Assembly (NCBI GenBank): GCA_949987705.1
Contig: OX465284.1
Span: 112,389,163-112,453,162 of the forward strand
Source: Thereva unica
Taxonomy: Eukaryota > Arthropoda > Insecta > Diptera > Therevidae
Direction: 5' to 3'
Length of the DNA stretch: 64,000 nucleotides
A program made the translations under genes and the position numbers. The first letter of the stretch is position 1. Each line of letters begins with the position of its first letter. The notes below the pieces were generated by a model, which had not been told where the DNA came from, made no database searches, and was given only the letters and a program-made list of their open reading frames with translations. Positions 16,652-29,400 of this stretch are shown here, one piece after another.

Positions 16652-19600
16652 TTACTGCCAATCAACATTAACCTGATCCCAATCTTCAATAAACGGCTGA
16701 TCAATGGTATCAATAATCAAGCCACAGTACAAGCAATCAGCCGCTAAAACACTCTCAATTTCAGCCTTTAACTTATCTCTAACTGCATTATAATCGGGTA
16801 TTGTCTCGCTATTCGCCTGCGTCTGCATACTTTCCAGCTTAAACCGCTTGGTGGTTAGCTGGCGATGCTGGTCGGGAGTTAAGAATGTAATAATCTGTTT
16901 CTCTAGGCAATCACCATGAAATTTATGACCGCACGGGAATATGAAGAATGGTTTTGCTAATAAATATATTTCACAAATTGCGCATTGTTCTTGGGCACCG
17001 ATGGTGACTGATTGATTTCGGAAATTTTGTAGTTCATTACGGACACGTTCTGCGGATTTTGCGGATTCTTCCATGTCTCTTTGTTGTTCTTGGATTTTCA
17101 TGTTGTATTCCTGTGGTAAATGAATATGAATGTGATATGAGGATTGCTAAAATATAATAAATATATTGTTTAGGGGTCGTCCATAAATTACGTGAGGCGA
17201 TTTTTCGACCCCCCTCCATCGCCGCAGCATTCGCCGAGTCACGCGTTTGGCTGGCCGGTGGCGGCCAAACAATCAAGGAGCTATTATATTTCTGGCACCC
17301 GCATAAACATTTTCGTGTAGGATTTAGCCATATCTTAAGGGTCCTTTCACATACAAGTCGACAGCAGGTGTGGATGGGTTTCACGTCTAGTTCGCGCCTT
17401 GCTTTCAGGTTCGACTGAGTACGGCGTGAATTCGCGCCTTTAATTGGTAAGGTACGATTACGAACAAGGGAACCGCAGGCGATATCATACAAATCAGTAG
17501 TGTCGCCCCGGTTTGTAGCCTTGTTCGGTATCGTACCTTATCAATTGACGGCGCGAATTCACGCCGTACTCAGTCAAACCTGAAAGCAAGGCGCGAACTA
17601 GGCGCGAAAACCATCCAAACTCGCATTCGCGCCTGTTCGCAGGGATTCACGGCGTGCGTCTGGAGCCGCCTTATGTTAAGGGAGACGGCGAAACTATTTT
17701 TCTCGGCCACGACGAATGGCCCTACGAAATTTGCAGTATGCACACATTAAGAGCGACGGCGACCCATATTAAAAAGACACATACACAACGGACAGCGGAA
17801 CACTACAGAATAGCACCACAAATCCATGACACAACACCTAAGCAACAGCAACAGCCTTCGGCAATGAAATAGAAATTAGATTGATCCGGTCGCCGAGCTC
17901 GGCAGCGTAGCCATCGCAGATTGTGTATCTTCATACAAAGGCCGGGTAGTCTATTCGTTTTTGACAGTCGCTGTGCAAAGCGATTCGTCGGTCGCCCTTA
18001 GCATGTTTACAGCATTAGGCACAAACATATTGGCGCGATGGCGATGACGACTGCGAGAGAATTTCCCATACATTTAATTTCTCCACGCCGCCTGCGATTC
18101 GACCCCCTCCCCCTTAAACCCCTCACGTAATTAATGGACGACACCTTACCTTCAGAGCGTCGCATATCGCCTCTTTGAAATCGTCAATTTTTTGGAAATC
18201 AGCGAAAAATGGTAGCAAGTCTTCGATTCGGAGGAGATCGCACTCTTTTAGTAATTCTAGAGCTTTCTTCACGTCGTTGTTGCCTTTTATTTCATGTTCA
18301 GCTGGAAGAGAAGTGAAATTTACAATATTCAGTAAATAGCTAGCGGCTAACAACTTACCAATTCGCAACCAAAGCTTCCTCTTCAGTTCTGGATCCGATG
18401 GCTTCGAAGCAGTTTCTTGCGCTAGGCGAGAGTTGAAAGTAAGAGCTAGTTCAACAGCTGGATGCCACAGCTCTAGCATACATTGTAGAAAGACACAAGC
18501 CGTTTGAGCGTTATGCTCCTCGCAAACTCTTAACGCATAGTGCACGTCGTAATGAATCAAAGAAATATCTCTGCCTTGAGTTTCTAGATAGGTTTCAAGC
18601 TTTTCCTGCTTATATTTAGTGTAGAGCTTAATCAAGAAGTTATGAATGGAAGTCTCAGTTTCAGCCATGGAGTAAATGGCGAACTCTAAATATCTAATAA
18701 CTTCCGTAACATGATTGTCAGTATCAAGACATATTAAAGTGGGCAGGAGTTTAACTGGATTCAGTAACTTCTCCTGCGCAATAATAGCCGATATTGTTTC
18801 GTGTGGTATTTCTTCCATTAATATTGGGCTGTACTTGTAGTAAAGATCAGGCTTCTCTTGGCTGCGCAGAATCGCCAGGGCATCGAAGAAGAAACCTTGA
18901 TTGATATACTGGTTTATAACAGATTCATAATCTTTATTAACTGTCGTTAACATGGTAAGATTGTGACTATCTCCGTGGGATCCCATTATATCGTAAAAAA
19001 CAGACCGATTCACCCGCACACACTTAACCACTCGCGGTTGAGCCATGAAATTATCGAAGTTCTTTTGCAATTCTCTTACCATTTTCGGATCATCAGAATT
19101 TCTAGCCATCTCGCTTAGATACAACTCAACCATCCAAACTACCAACATTGTTATTTGCGTCTTATCTTCATCCCTCAATTTCTCCAAGCGATTATTCAAA
19201 AATAGCATGAGTGGCGCCTTTTCTGGTAACTCTAAAAACTTCAAGCAAACCTTCTCGAAACTTGTTTGAGTCTCCGAATACACAGATGCACTTGTAAGGA
19301 AATCGTTTAGATTGAAGCACATTTCAGCCTTCTTGCACAATACTATATCCAAATGTGCTGGATTGTCTCGGGAATATTTTATCGCTAAGTCAAACTCATC
19401 CTTTTCTAAATACATTTTCCAAACGTTTCGTTGTTCTTTGGTGACTTTATAGCGAAAGATTGATTTTGGACTGTAGACGTAGATCGCTCCGGTTGTGCTG
19501 TCTTTCACGATATCTAGGAGATGCCCGTATTGTTCCGCAAAGTATTCTTCGTAGATGATTTCTTTATTTAGCAGGCAAACAGCAGTTACATGATCGGGAT

Positions 19601-22600
19601 ACAAAAGGACGGCATGGTATTCGGTGAGAATGAATGATTTTGGAGGCTCAGAGAGTATTTTCGCAAAGAGTAGTTTTTCTTCGTTGATGAGAAATTCAGG
19701 AAACTCGGCGTTTTGGTCGATCTGTAAAGAATTTAACTAGATTTAATTCGCTTACTTAGGCTAGTGTATGAAAATATATAGGAATCCAGGCACGAGTGAC
19801 GTTATGCTTTTATGTTACTCAGCTTTGCAGCACTCCACTACCTTGAAGTGCATCAGCTTTTATAGTGGCTTAGTGATCTAGGAAAATTCCAATGCTACAC
19901 TCTTGTGTAGGGTCAACAGTTCTTTGGTACCCTTGGCTTATGGTTTAACCAGTTAACATTAAGGTAACAAAGTTCCGCTTAGGTTGGGTCTTCACCTAGC
20001 GGATGGTGCACCTCCTTGTTTACCTACCCTGGTATTGCCTGCGTCACAGGCTTTGTTAGGTGATTAGTGGGACTCACTTGTTTCAGGAGGCATAACATGC
20101 CGACGAGGGTATCTTACGTTAATCCGACGGTTGTGGCTGCTTAAAAACACGATTCTCACTGCCTTTTTTTCAATGCGCCTTACCTTTGGCTAAACCTCTC
20201 CAGACTCTTGACACATTGCTCATGCTCAGCCTATATCGAAAAAAGGTGACTCCAGCCTTCCCTCAAACTACCGCCCAATAGCGCAATTACTTTTATTCTG
20301 TCCAAAACCATGGAAACGATCCGACAAAAAAGATTCACTGGCGATCTTTTAGTTTGCCTTACAGAACACCTCAACCGAAGTTTGCATGGATTGGGTGAGT
20401 CAAGTCTAATTGCTCCACATATTTTTAAGGGTTTTGATAAAAATTGGCATTTAGCGCTGTTAGCTAAACTCAAAGCTATTGGAGTCGACTCACTTATACA
20501 GAAGTGAATTGAAAGTTTCCGAACGTTCAATCAAGGTAGAATTGGATGGCGAAAATCTGAATCTCACCCCATCTCTGCGGGGTCCCTCAGGGATCAGTTT
20601 TTTCACCTGCTCTATTCCTTATCTTTATAAATGACCTACTTTCAATCCTCTCCAACCCACTTTTACGCTTTTCTTAACGCTACCCTGCCCTACAGCTTCG
20701 GTAAAGCAAGACAAGCAAGCACCAGATCCGATTTTGATGAGCTTGAATGAAGGTCGTGTCGAATTTAACCTCACTAAAACCAAGTACTGTCTTATCTCTA
20801 ATAAAAAGTGCAACACCTCTCCATACGTGTTAGTGGATCATGTTGAATTAATGGCCGACCTATCCCTTAACATCTTAGGCGTGACATTAGCCAAAGACTT
20901 GCGATGTAATGACCACATATTCCAAATCGCCTAACAAGCCTCCCAGTACTTGGGGTTTCTCAAGGGGGCCAGTTCCTCCTCCAGCCATCGGCTCGGGCTG
21001 TAATATACAAGTCCTAAATTCGGCCGCTTCTCGGATACAACTCTCTCATTTGTTGCGGCGCTCCGAAAACCATCTTGGCGTGGTTAGCTAAAATACAAAA
21101 AGGGCCCTCAAACTTATCGATGACGATGCCGTTTTCGCCACCGTAGGAATGTAGCAGTTATAACAATACAATACTTTATGACTTTTTACTGCGAAAATAA
21201 AATGTTCACCTATGGCGCCACCTTTTGCAAAAAAAATCATAACTACTCTAATCATCTACTCCGATATATGAGCTGGGGTAGTTGGAACTAGTCCCAAGTA
21301 TACCAGTGTAGTTATTCTAGGAAAAAAACACGACTAACCAGGGGGCTAGACGATCAATTTTAATACTGCAATTGAAAAATTGATCGTCTAGCCCCCAGGT
21401 AATGGATTCAGAACATATTTGCTAAAGATATCCGCCATTTTGAATTTTAAAATTTAGACCATTGATACCCCGTTTATGACTAGGTTGAAAAGTTAAGTCG
21501 AGGCTGAGTTGAACAACCCAATTACAACTCAACCCGCTTATATGAGGCGAAATATAACTCGACCCAGGTAGGAGAACTAAGTTGAGTTGAATAGACTCAG
21601 TTTCAACTCGACCCCGGTTATAACTGGGTTGAACCTTGTCATAAACTGGGTAAGTTTCGCCATTTGTGCTCATAAAATCGGAACACAGTTGCAAAATTCT
21701 CCTGCCATCTTGATGTTTTTACAAAATTGTCAAGTCGCATTGTCACGGGTACTCTCTGTGTGCAAAGTTTCGTACGAATCGAATCGGTTTAGTAGAAGTT
21801 AGGTGAAAAAGGGGTTGCAGGATTGGAACCAAAGAAACAAACAAATAAAGGTCAAGCTAATAAATCACAGCTCAGCTTGAGAGATACTAGCGTGCAACAG
21901 AAGGTGCCAGGCCAGTAAACTCTTATTGGTCTCTAGATAGATCAGAGTCCTAGATATTCTATTCGTTCCATTTGTTATTTCCATGGATCTTTGAGAGATA
22001 GGTTGCAGTTATTATAAACTATAGCGATATCAGGTATGCATTTGTCATTAGCTTATATTTTAGAGAAATATCCGGAAAATTTATCGAAGTATATTTAGAG
22101 TTCAATTACCTCTCCATGAGAAATTCCTGGCCCAGTTAACCACCCAAATGTGCTAGGAAACTTTCTAGATACTTCCATGTGAAATCGTAGTTTTGATAGC
22201 TTAATATCACTTTTAATTTCCATGTAGTTTTTTTCACACTCCTCCGGAATATTTAAATATGAAGTGAAAATGTTCTAGAAGAGATTAAATGGGAATTAGT
22301 TAGGTTTTTAATAATGAAAGAACTCACCTGAAAAGAAAACTTCTCATCCGGCTTGAAAGCACCATGAAACGTGTATAAGCGATGCGTTATAGTAGCTAAC
22401 ACAATATACCGATTTGTATTTGGTGCTTTGAAAAAACTTATATCAGTAATGGGATGTTGTTTCTCTCGTCCAATATCGAACACCTGAGATATCAACAAAA
22501 AAGCTTCTTAATACGAATTAAGTTTCAAGTTAGTAAATTACCAATCCTTCATGTTCTCTTATTCCATAGAGGTATGTGGGAATCTAATATTGTTAGTATA

Positions 22601-23276
22601 CTAAATTCGCTGCAATAATTAAGCTAATCTTACCTGTTTCCAGTTGTTATGAACCATTTTCTCTCCTTCGATTCCGAACTCCGATTCAACAATAAGACCA
22701 CGGCTGGTTCCTAATAGAATTGGTCCTGTTGATATTTCGCTTCCTAGAGTGTAGTTAAAGGCTACTGCAGTGACTTCATGATCTTTGAACTTATCAATGC
22801 GTTTTGGTTTTCCGCTTTTTGTGTGCAGATAAAGAAGTTCTGGAGAGAGACCAGTTGTTTTCGGGGACAGCACTATGAGTAGATGATTTCCTGTAGGATC
22901 TAGGAATAGCTTTGAAACATTGAAGCCTCCTAAGTATTTATCCAAGAACACTTCTGCAAAGGTAAATATCCCAAGTTAAAACAAAGGTAAACAGTTTCAA
23001 GTCATTATCATTACCATCTTGTAGGTCAGGCCTTGGAAGGAAAAGACGCAAAAGGACTTGGTGCGACATTAGACAAACCAGCCAATTATTGGACACCGTT
23101 AAATGTGTTATGTCCTCCGGTAAGTTAAGCTTCATTTTCTGTTTGGTAAATATTGGTGTCTCCTCTTTTGTACGAAAAGTAACATAACCAGAACTGGGCG
23201 GATCATTGCTGGACATCTTGGAGGAGCCCTCTTCACGTTTCAAGGTATTATTGTATTGGTCAAATATTGAAGTCAT
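16652..23276 (-). CDS. VPS18: VPS18 (deep orange homologue), HOPS/CORVET core subunit
   Basis: Complete eight-exon gene: 23015-23276, 22634-22953, 22542-22583, 22328-22483, 22110-22274, 18359-19721, 18150-18301 and 16652-17110, giving 972 codons, almost the length of human VPS18 (973). The start reads MTSIFDQYNNTL and is followed by PIFTKQKMKL, the family's N-terminal propeller motif. LFLDPTGNHLLI, GSEISTGPILLG and FGWLTGPGI follow; the large exon holds the helical solenoid (VVWMVELYLSEM, YKYSPILMEEIPHE, LPFFADFQKIDDFKEAICDA). The C-terminal RING-H2 has CAIC near residue 863, PCGHKFHGDC, and CLYC near 946, ending FIEDWDQVNVDWQ. VPS18 is a central subunit of the HOPS and CORVET tethering complexes, needed for endosome and lysosome fusion. 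Six introns would be tiny (50-61 nt, plus intron 7 before its MITE); intron 5 is 2.4 kb. The in-frame 57-nt intron 6 (18302-18358) is inferred because its translation is foreign to the family. Confidence 0.95.
17173..18145. mobile_element. TIR element (Harbinger-like MITE) in VPS18 intron 7
   Basis: Terminal inverted repeats (17173-17197 against 18121-18145) share GTCGTCCAT.AATTACGTGAGG. The element is flanked by TTA on both sides, a 3-bp target duplication of the TWA type typical of PIF/Harbinger elements. Inside is a second, longer inverted repeat (about 17375-17475 against 17520-17620, including GTACGGCGTGAATTCGCGCC). A segment at 17958-18013 recurs near 42888-42950. No transposase is present. 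Its right end lies 4 bases from the exon 7 splice donor. Confidence 0.75.
20160..21140 (+). pseudogene. Jockey-like RT relic in VPS18 intron 5
   Basis: Scattered plus-strand pieces: LPSNYRPIAQL, GDLLVCLTEHL, FNLTKTKYCLISNKKCN, LSLNILGVTLAKDLRCNDHI and QASQYLGFLKGAS. The last piece matches the element at 34096-34386, so both are one family. There are many stops and it lies antisense to VPS18. Confidence 0.65.
21341..21396. repeat. Perfect 20-bp hairpin in VPS18 intron 5
   Basis: GGGGGCTAGACGATCAATTT at 21341-21360 is followed, after a 16-base loop, by its exact reverse complement at 21377-21396. One mismatch further out the pairing continues a few bases (ACC/GGT). It could be a small foldback element or a hairpin RNA. 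Confidence 0.8.
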
Positions 23277-24019
23277 TTTTATTCACTTTTAATTGTTTGT
23301 TTTTATAACATTAAGATAATAATTTTCGCTTGAAAACTGATAAAAGAGCTTCAGTTTCGCCACTTTTAGCTGCAGGGCAATATTTTGACGTTTTAGTAGA
23401 ATTCTTGTAGTGACATTTTTGTTGTTTTGGCCAGTTTTGGCTATTGTCAGAATATTCCGATTTGAGCGCCAGCTGGTGGAAATCTTAGTTTCGTAGTACC
23501 TTCATATTTAGTAAGCTTTATCCGTTTCCGGTGGGTAGCAGTTTAACGTTTTTTTTCTTTAAATTTGTATTTCTTCTGTGGATTATAAGAAAATGTATGA
23601 TTAACTTAATTGAAATTCCTGGGCTTTGTACTATTTTTTTGTTTTGGTCTTGTAGCCAGCATTGATACGTAGCTTCGCCACAACAAAATTCTCCAGCATC
23701 ATGCAATAAGGTTCTGTAGTGACAGTTTTACGTTCGCGCTGAAAAAAAGAATCGATAATGCTTTTGCTGGAAAATGTGGATATCAGACAATGGTCTTCGG
23801 GATCTGGAGGACCTTTGAACCCATAACGCACATTCTGCGTTACTGACGTATTAAATAAAAATCGCCTTGTCAATTAATAGAATATAATCAAACCTTGTTT
23901 TAGTCTGTAGGCGGCGCAATCTTGAAAACAGTTTTGCGTGCAATTTCCCCTCTCACGCGATTCACGTTTTCTTGTGTCGTTGAGGATTCAGGCCGAGGCT
24001 AATTTTTTTTGTTTTCTTG
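23277..24019. other. VPS18 upstream region with an unassigned open frame
   Basis: The VPS18 promoter should lie just above 23276. On the minus strand, 23631-23873 is open and ends KTKTKK*, containing GFKGPPDPEDHCLIS and SFFQRERKTVTTEPYC, but the first codon is TTG with a stop immediately before it. It could be a last exon, with an upstream exon such as the open stretch ending RGEIARKTVFKIAPPTD, but the junction could not be made to work. No family recognised. Confidence 0.3.
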
Positions 24020-24119
24020 TGTGAGGTATTGGGTCCAAAGGTACTGCGGCCATTCCTTGGGCTATTGTACTACACCCCAATACCCCATATTTGAACAAGA
24101 TCAGCAGTCTGCTTATAGT

Positions 24120-25240
24120 GGCTTCTCATTTTGACGTGAACGTTTCAACAGGAGCTTCTCGAACAAAGAGACCCTGCTCCACGCTTTTTCGGGGCATTCA
24201 TAGAGAACGTGAAGGCCTGCAGATGGGGTCTGCAGGTGGGGTCCTTGGCCCTTCCTATCCTCCATAAGTGGTAATTTAGGGTGCAATGTCCGGTAATTAA
24301 TTCAACAAGTGTCCTGACATCGTTTCTGTTGCGCCCTAACAATTCCTTGGCCGTCTTAGGGGACCGCACAGGAAAGAATCGCTTAGAGTTGGCCAAACCA
24401 GGAGCGGACCTACAGCGTTCAGTATGTTTCATCAAAGTCCGATCGGCCAGGGCCCTTTGCAGCAAGCAAGGAATCTCTTCTATGATGTTGATTATTATAG
24501 ATTGTCCTCGGCCAAGATCAGCGCCCAGGTAACCATTCGCTTTCAGCCGCAGCGCCGCGTTTATGGCGGACTTCTCTAGCCCATGGTGGGGGTTACCAGA
24601 TTGAAGAGAAGTGCTGCAGTCGGGGAAGTGCACATGGCTCCAGCGGCAGGGCATTCTTTGAATTTTGCCTAAATTAGTTATTAAACCCTTAAGCGCCGTT
24701 CTATGCCACCAAACAAACCAGAAGAGTGGAGATAAAACTCTTCCTTGTGGACAACCTTTTGTTATAGTGTCCCCCAGAGACCCCTCAACATGAGAAACCA
24801 TCAGTTTGCGAGATCTTAGCATAGAGTCAATCCAGTTGCAAAATGTATTACTTAGACTACGTCTACTTAGAGCTCTAGCTATAGTACCAAAGGACGTTTT
24901 GACGAAGGCTCCCGCGATATCGTCAGGCCGTCGGTGCAACTCCTTTGTTTAGTGCTACGCATTCGAGCCTGAGCACCAGATTGTGCAGTGCTGTCTCAGT
25001 GGACTTGCCGCCTGGTACGCATGCTGATAGGAGGATAGTGGTTGGAGTTGAAGCTAAGTTTCCCCTTTCGCCTTCCATTGTCTTCACGGCAAAAGATGAG
25101 AGACTTATCGGCCTAAATATGGGAGTCACTAGGTCGCAGCCCTCCTTTAACTGAATGGGATAGACCCCGTCTGCTCCAAGCAACTTGTATGGTTTGAACG
25201 AACTAATCTCCTAAAAGCTTCGTGATTAAACACGGTGTTT
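24120..25240 (-). pseudogene. R1-like retrotransposon ORF2 relic between VPS18 and GAS8
   Basis: Minus-strand pieces: LGADGVYPIQLKEGCDLVTP and FRPISLSSFAVKTME (RT entry), DIAGAFVKTSFGTIARAL, WIDSMLRSRKLMVSHVEGSL and TKGCPQGRVLSPLFW (RT). Downstream come LKANGYLGADLG and ELITGHCTLNYHLWRIG, the C-terminal region. The part holding the catalytic YADD is missing: the frame jumps from SPLFW to RNase H-adjacent sequence. Frame breaks occur near 24930. Confidence 0.75.
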
Positions 25241-26130
25241 GCTTCTGTCCAGACAGCTTTGTTCACTTTACTTTACTCCTATAGCTTAGTCAACGCTAGG
25301 AACTTTTACTATATAAAAGACTACAAACTGATGGGGCTTATTCGTTTTTTCCAAACTGGGATCGTATGTTTGCTAAGCTGTACATCAATAAAGCATTACG
25401 ATCTGTTCCGGTTTTTATATCATCCCGCTGTTTTATTTATCCTTTGAAGATCCTTGGAATCAGGGTTTATTAAATTGAGGCCAAGTTGTCTGGCGGTGCA
25501 ATTGACTGAAGCAGACTATAAAAGCATTGGTTCGAATTTGATTCGCCACAGGATGTAAATGTGAATCAGTATGTTTATTTTTTATCCATCTATTTTAATA
25601 ATTTTCTTTTAGGAGTACGAAGCTTCCAGAATATGCATCGGTTTGTTGTTGGTTCCTCTCTATCTGCTACTTTATACTGAGAAGGTAAACAACCAGTAGA
25701 CAATCTTCTTAACTCATAATTATGAAATACCCTATTGTAAAAGGACTTGTCTCAGAATTTTTGTCTTTCTGTGTCAGCAACAGACATGCACGACACTCAA
25801 AATATAAGTATTCAAACTTGCCGAGAGCACGTGCATGAAGGAATGCTGCAATACAAATAGACGGTGCATGACGATTGAAATTGGATACAGGATTTTCCAT
25901 CACGTTTAAAGGAAGTGCATACAGGATTGCAATTTAAGATGTATGGAGGACTTTCAACACAATTGCCCATTAAGTCTTCACCCATGTCATCAGTGTCAAT
26001 GCAGATAGTCGGGTGTAAATGGGATGATTTTAGTTCAGATTGGAAAGAAGATTATGAAAGTATTTAAATTACTTTAAAATTAATTAATTAAGTGTTTTGA
26101 CACGTTTTAATTAATCGCAAAACTTAAGGC
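25241..26130. other. No gene recognised
   Basis: No coding or repeat structure was identified in this stretch upstream of the first GAS8 gene. Confidence 0.35.
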
Positions 26131-26133
26131 TCA

Positions 26134-26293
26134 AGCAGAACCAATCCGTTCCGTCCGTTTTTAAAAGTTGGAAATTTGACATTTCTATAAACTTTCCATG
26201 AGGCGAAGGAACGGTAGCCACAATCAAGCGGACGGAATGTCAAAAAGAACAAAGGAAAAACGTGCGGAGCGGACGGAACGGATTGGTTCTGCT
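26134..26293. mobile_element. 160-bp MITE upstream of GAS8 copy 1
   Basis: Perfect 24-bp terminal inverted repeats (26134-26157 and 26270-26293, beginning AGCAGAACCAATCCGTTCCG) flanked by TCA on each side. The 3-bp duplication suggests a PIF/Harbinger-type element. It ends 177 bases before the start codon, probably within or next to the promoter. Confidence 0.85.
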
Positions 26294-26469
26294 TCAGCTG
26301 TTTAATTAATAGACTAATTTTATTGTTATTGTAGGCATAGTGGGCCGTGCAAGGACTGTAGAAATTTGACAAACGATTCGTCGATTTCAAAAAGAGTTTT
26401 TATTTACATTTACATAGAAAAATTTTTGATTTCGGTTTTCTTGGGTGATTTTCACGCTAAAACTACAAA

Positions 26470-29400
26470 ATGGTAAGTTGGGAAAATTATTTATTACCAC
26501 TAAATATTAAATAAATCATTTTATTATCCTTTCAGCCGCCTAAAAAGAAGGGAAATCGTAAGTATATCTCCTTGAACTTAGAATAAGTCAAGTAAGGGGT
26601 TAATGTGTGAAAATGACATCGGCCTGTGAAAACTAGATATTGACAACCATAGCCGGCGGATAATGTTTGTATGATGGGCAGCAGTACCCACCCGGAAAAT
26701 TCGCACACAATAGAAGAAGACTTGCTCTTCGTCATCCTGGATACCTAGTTATATCAGTTACAGCGCTGAGCTATCGGAACTATATCCTCTATTTCCACTC
26801 AAGAACTGAATGTGGTCGTAACTTACTTCCCCAGACTCCCTCGTAACCCATCTACGTTTGGAATAATACTGCCGTCGCACTGAATTTTTCTTCCCTCTAA
26901 AGAGCGGCCCACATACTTTCAGTTTAACTGCGCAGTTTATCACGTGTCACGTCATGTCTGAGTGATAAAGTGTATACCCTGTGCAGTTTTGAACTATTTT
27001 CACTCAGTCTTTCTGCTTCCTTCTTTTGCTCCGATAAACTGCACAGATCAGACAGTTTATCTTTCAGTTCTTTCAGTTTCGTCAATTTGCCATTATTAAA
27101 AGGATGTACTCAAATCAACAAAACTGACGGGAATGAGCAAAAAAGCCATACAACAAACTGACGCATCCACACGCTTTCAGTTCAGATAATCGTACAGTTT
27201 TTTTACACAGTTCAACTGCGCAGTTAAAATTGAGTGTCTGTGGATTGCCTAACATATTCTGGATCTTAGTGACGCATGCCTTCCCTCACCAACTTGTATT
27301 ATTCCCGCTATCACGCATGCCGCATCGTTGGATATGGTCCTCTATACGCAGCACGAATAAGGATGCTTTAGCTGGATACAGAAACATGCGTACGTCCGTG
27401 CGTGCGGTAATTGATATAATAGAAGTGTGTGCATACAAGTGCAAACTGACATATAATTACGTAAACGGAACCCGCGTAATGCAAAAGTAAGTCTACTTCC
27501 AACTTTTGCCCATTTTCGCAATCGATATAGTCTCAAATACACCCAAACACAAGCGCACATAACAGACTCATGCACTCGTCGCTTAGATTTTTTTAGTTAG
27601 TTGTAAAAGACTAGACGGAACCCAAGCACGCAAGTGTTTGTCAGCGAAAATTCCCACTGCGCGCACTGTACGCATGCGCGTATCTTTTTCTATCTATATG
27701 CGGTCCTCCATTTTCTGCTGTTTACCATCTTGCTCAATGCCGCGGGCCATACTGGCACTGCGTTAAGCTAGACTGAGAGCTAACCACCATTGCCATCAGG
27801 ACGCGACGGAACGGTTTGGGCCCCCACTTTGGACAGCATTCTTGGAAATGCTGCACAAATCGCGGAAGCTTTATCCGAAATGTCTTCCAAGTGTATTAAT
27901 TATAAAATTAAGCCTGTGGGGGTGTCTGTTAGTAAATATTTCGTATGCGAGAATTGCTTTTCGCATAGCACTCAAGAATACACAATATTTGAAATATACG
28001 ACAACAACCGTGAGAGATTACGTATGCGTATCCGTCGTATACTACGTAGACTTTTTGAAATTGAAGAATAGGGCCACTGGTGATAATCACTCCTAGGTGC
28101 CTTAACGCGAGCTGCGAGTCAATGATCTGTTGCAATCTCTTGATTCTTACGGATACTTGTTTTCCCAGGTTGCTGACCAGCACGGTTACAGTTTTGTGTT
28201 CAGCAAACGCTTTCACGGCGCGCTTTAATATCTCAGATAGGTTCGTTCGCGCATAATTCGATCTCATCGAAACGTACGTTATTATACATTGTGACCCACA
28301 GGACAGGTCCCAGGATACCACATGTTGTTCTGTACACCATCGATCCTCGATTCATAACAACGTGGCCTACCTTCTTTCCTTTTTAGGAAAAGTTGTTACC
28401 AAATAACAGTTTGGGACCACGACCACCCAGCCGGGCTCAACACGATCCGTCGGCCCTGTTACGGACTCTAACAACTATAATTGTATATCATCCATTTTGT
28501 AACCTAATATCAACCTCAAACTATTATTATTAAAAACAAATAACATTTATTACTATAAACAGCCATCATCGATGGGGTGGACACATCCGGAATGTCTCGA
28601 GAACAGCTCGAGGCATTCGGACATCGCCTTGTTGCTGCAATGGAACGAGAACGCGAGGAGCGTAATTTCTTCCAATTGGAAAGAGATAAAATACGAACAT
28701 TTTGGGAGATAACTAGGAATCAATTAGGTAACTATAAAACTCACCTTATTATAATAGAAATCGATGAAATAACCCTATTTTTACCCGTTCAGATGAAGCT
28801 AATACAGCACTTCGTGATAAGGATCGTGAAATGGAAAATATAAAGGAGTTGGCCGAACTCGATGTAAAGCACACTATTCAAAAAATGAAGCATCTTCAGT
28901 ATGAAAGCCAGACAAAGGTTGGTGAAGTGCGTGCAGAGACCATGGCAACCCTGAAAATCTCTCAAGAGTCGCACGGCAATCAGGAGCAGGAGCTTTTAAA
29001 GGACAAGAATGAGATTCGTAGGCAATTGAAAGAAAAGGAGGAATTAACGGAGCTGCAAATTCAGGAGTTGAAAATGCATTACAGCAAGATTTTAAGGTTG
29101 GTATAACCAGGAGGAATTATTAATATGTGTGTGTATTTGGAATTTATGTGATTTTTTTGAATAGATATTGGATATTCTATAAGCTTTCGTTGTTGAATAT
29201 CATCTTAGGTAGGATTGTGGTTGAATAGTCCTAATTCATAATTCATCACTCTTCATGAAAGTTTTGAAGTCCCCGACGGAGCCTGATTATTGCAAATATA
29301 ATGCTATTGTACTAGTTTTAACTATGGTATTGCAGTTTCCATCCAGTCAAATGATTATTTAGGCCTAAGGCCATTGAAACATATCGTATATGGTTGACAA

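Noticed and set aside
18302..18358. In-frame 19-residue insertion in VPS18 (ASYLLNIVNFTSLP region)
   Set aside because: It is bounded by GTAAGT and a pyrimidine-rich CTTCCAG, and the family has no such residues; it is treated as a 57-nt intron that happens to stay open.
19045..19269. Plus-strand frame
   Set aside because: Shadow of the large VPS18 exon.
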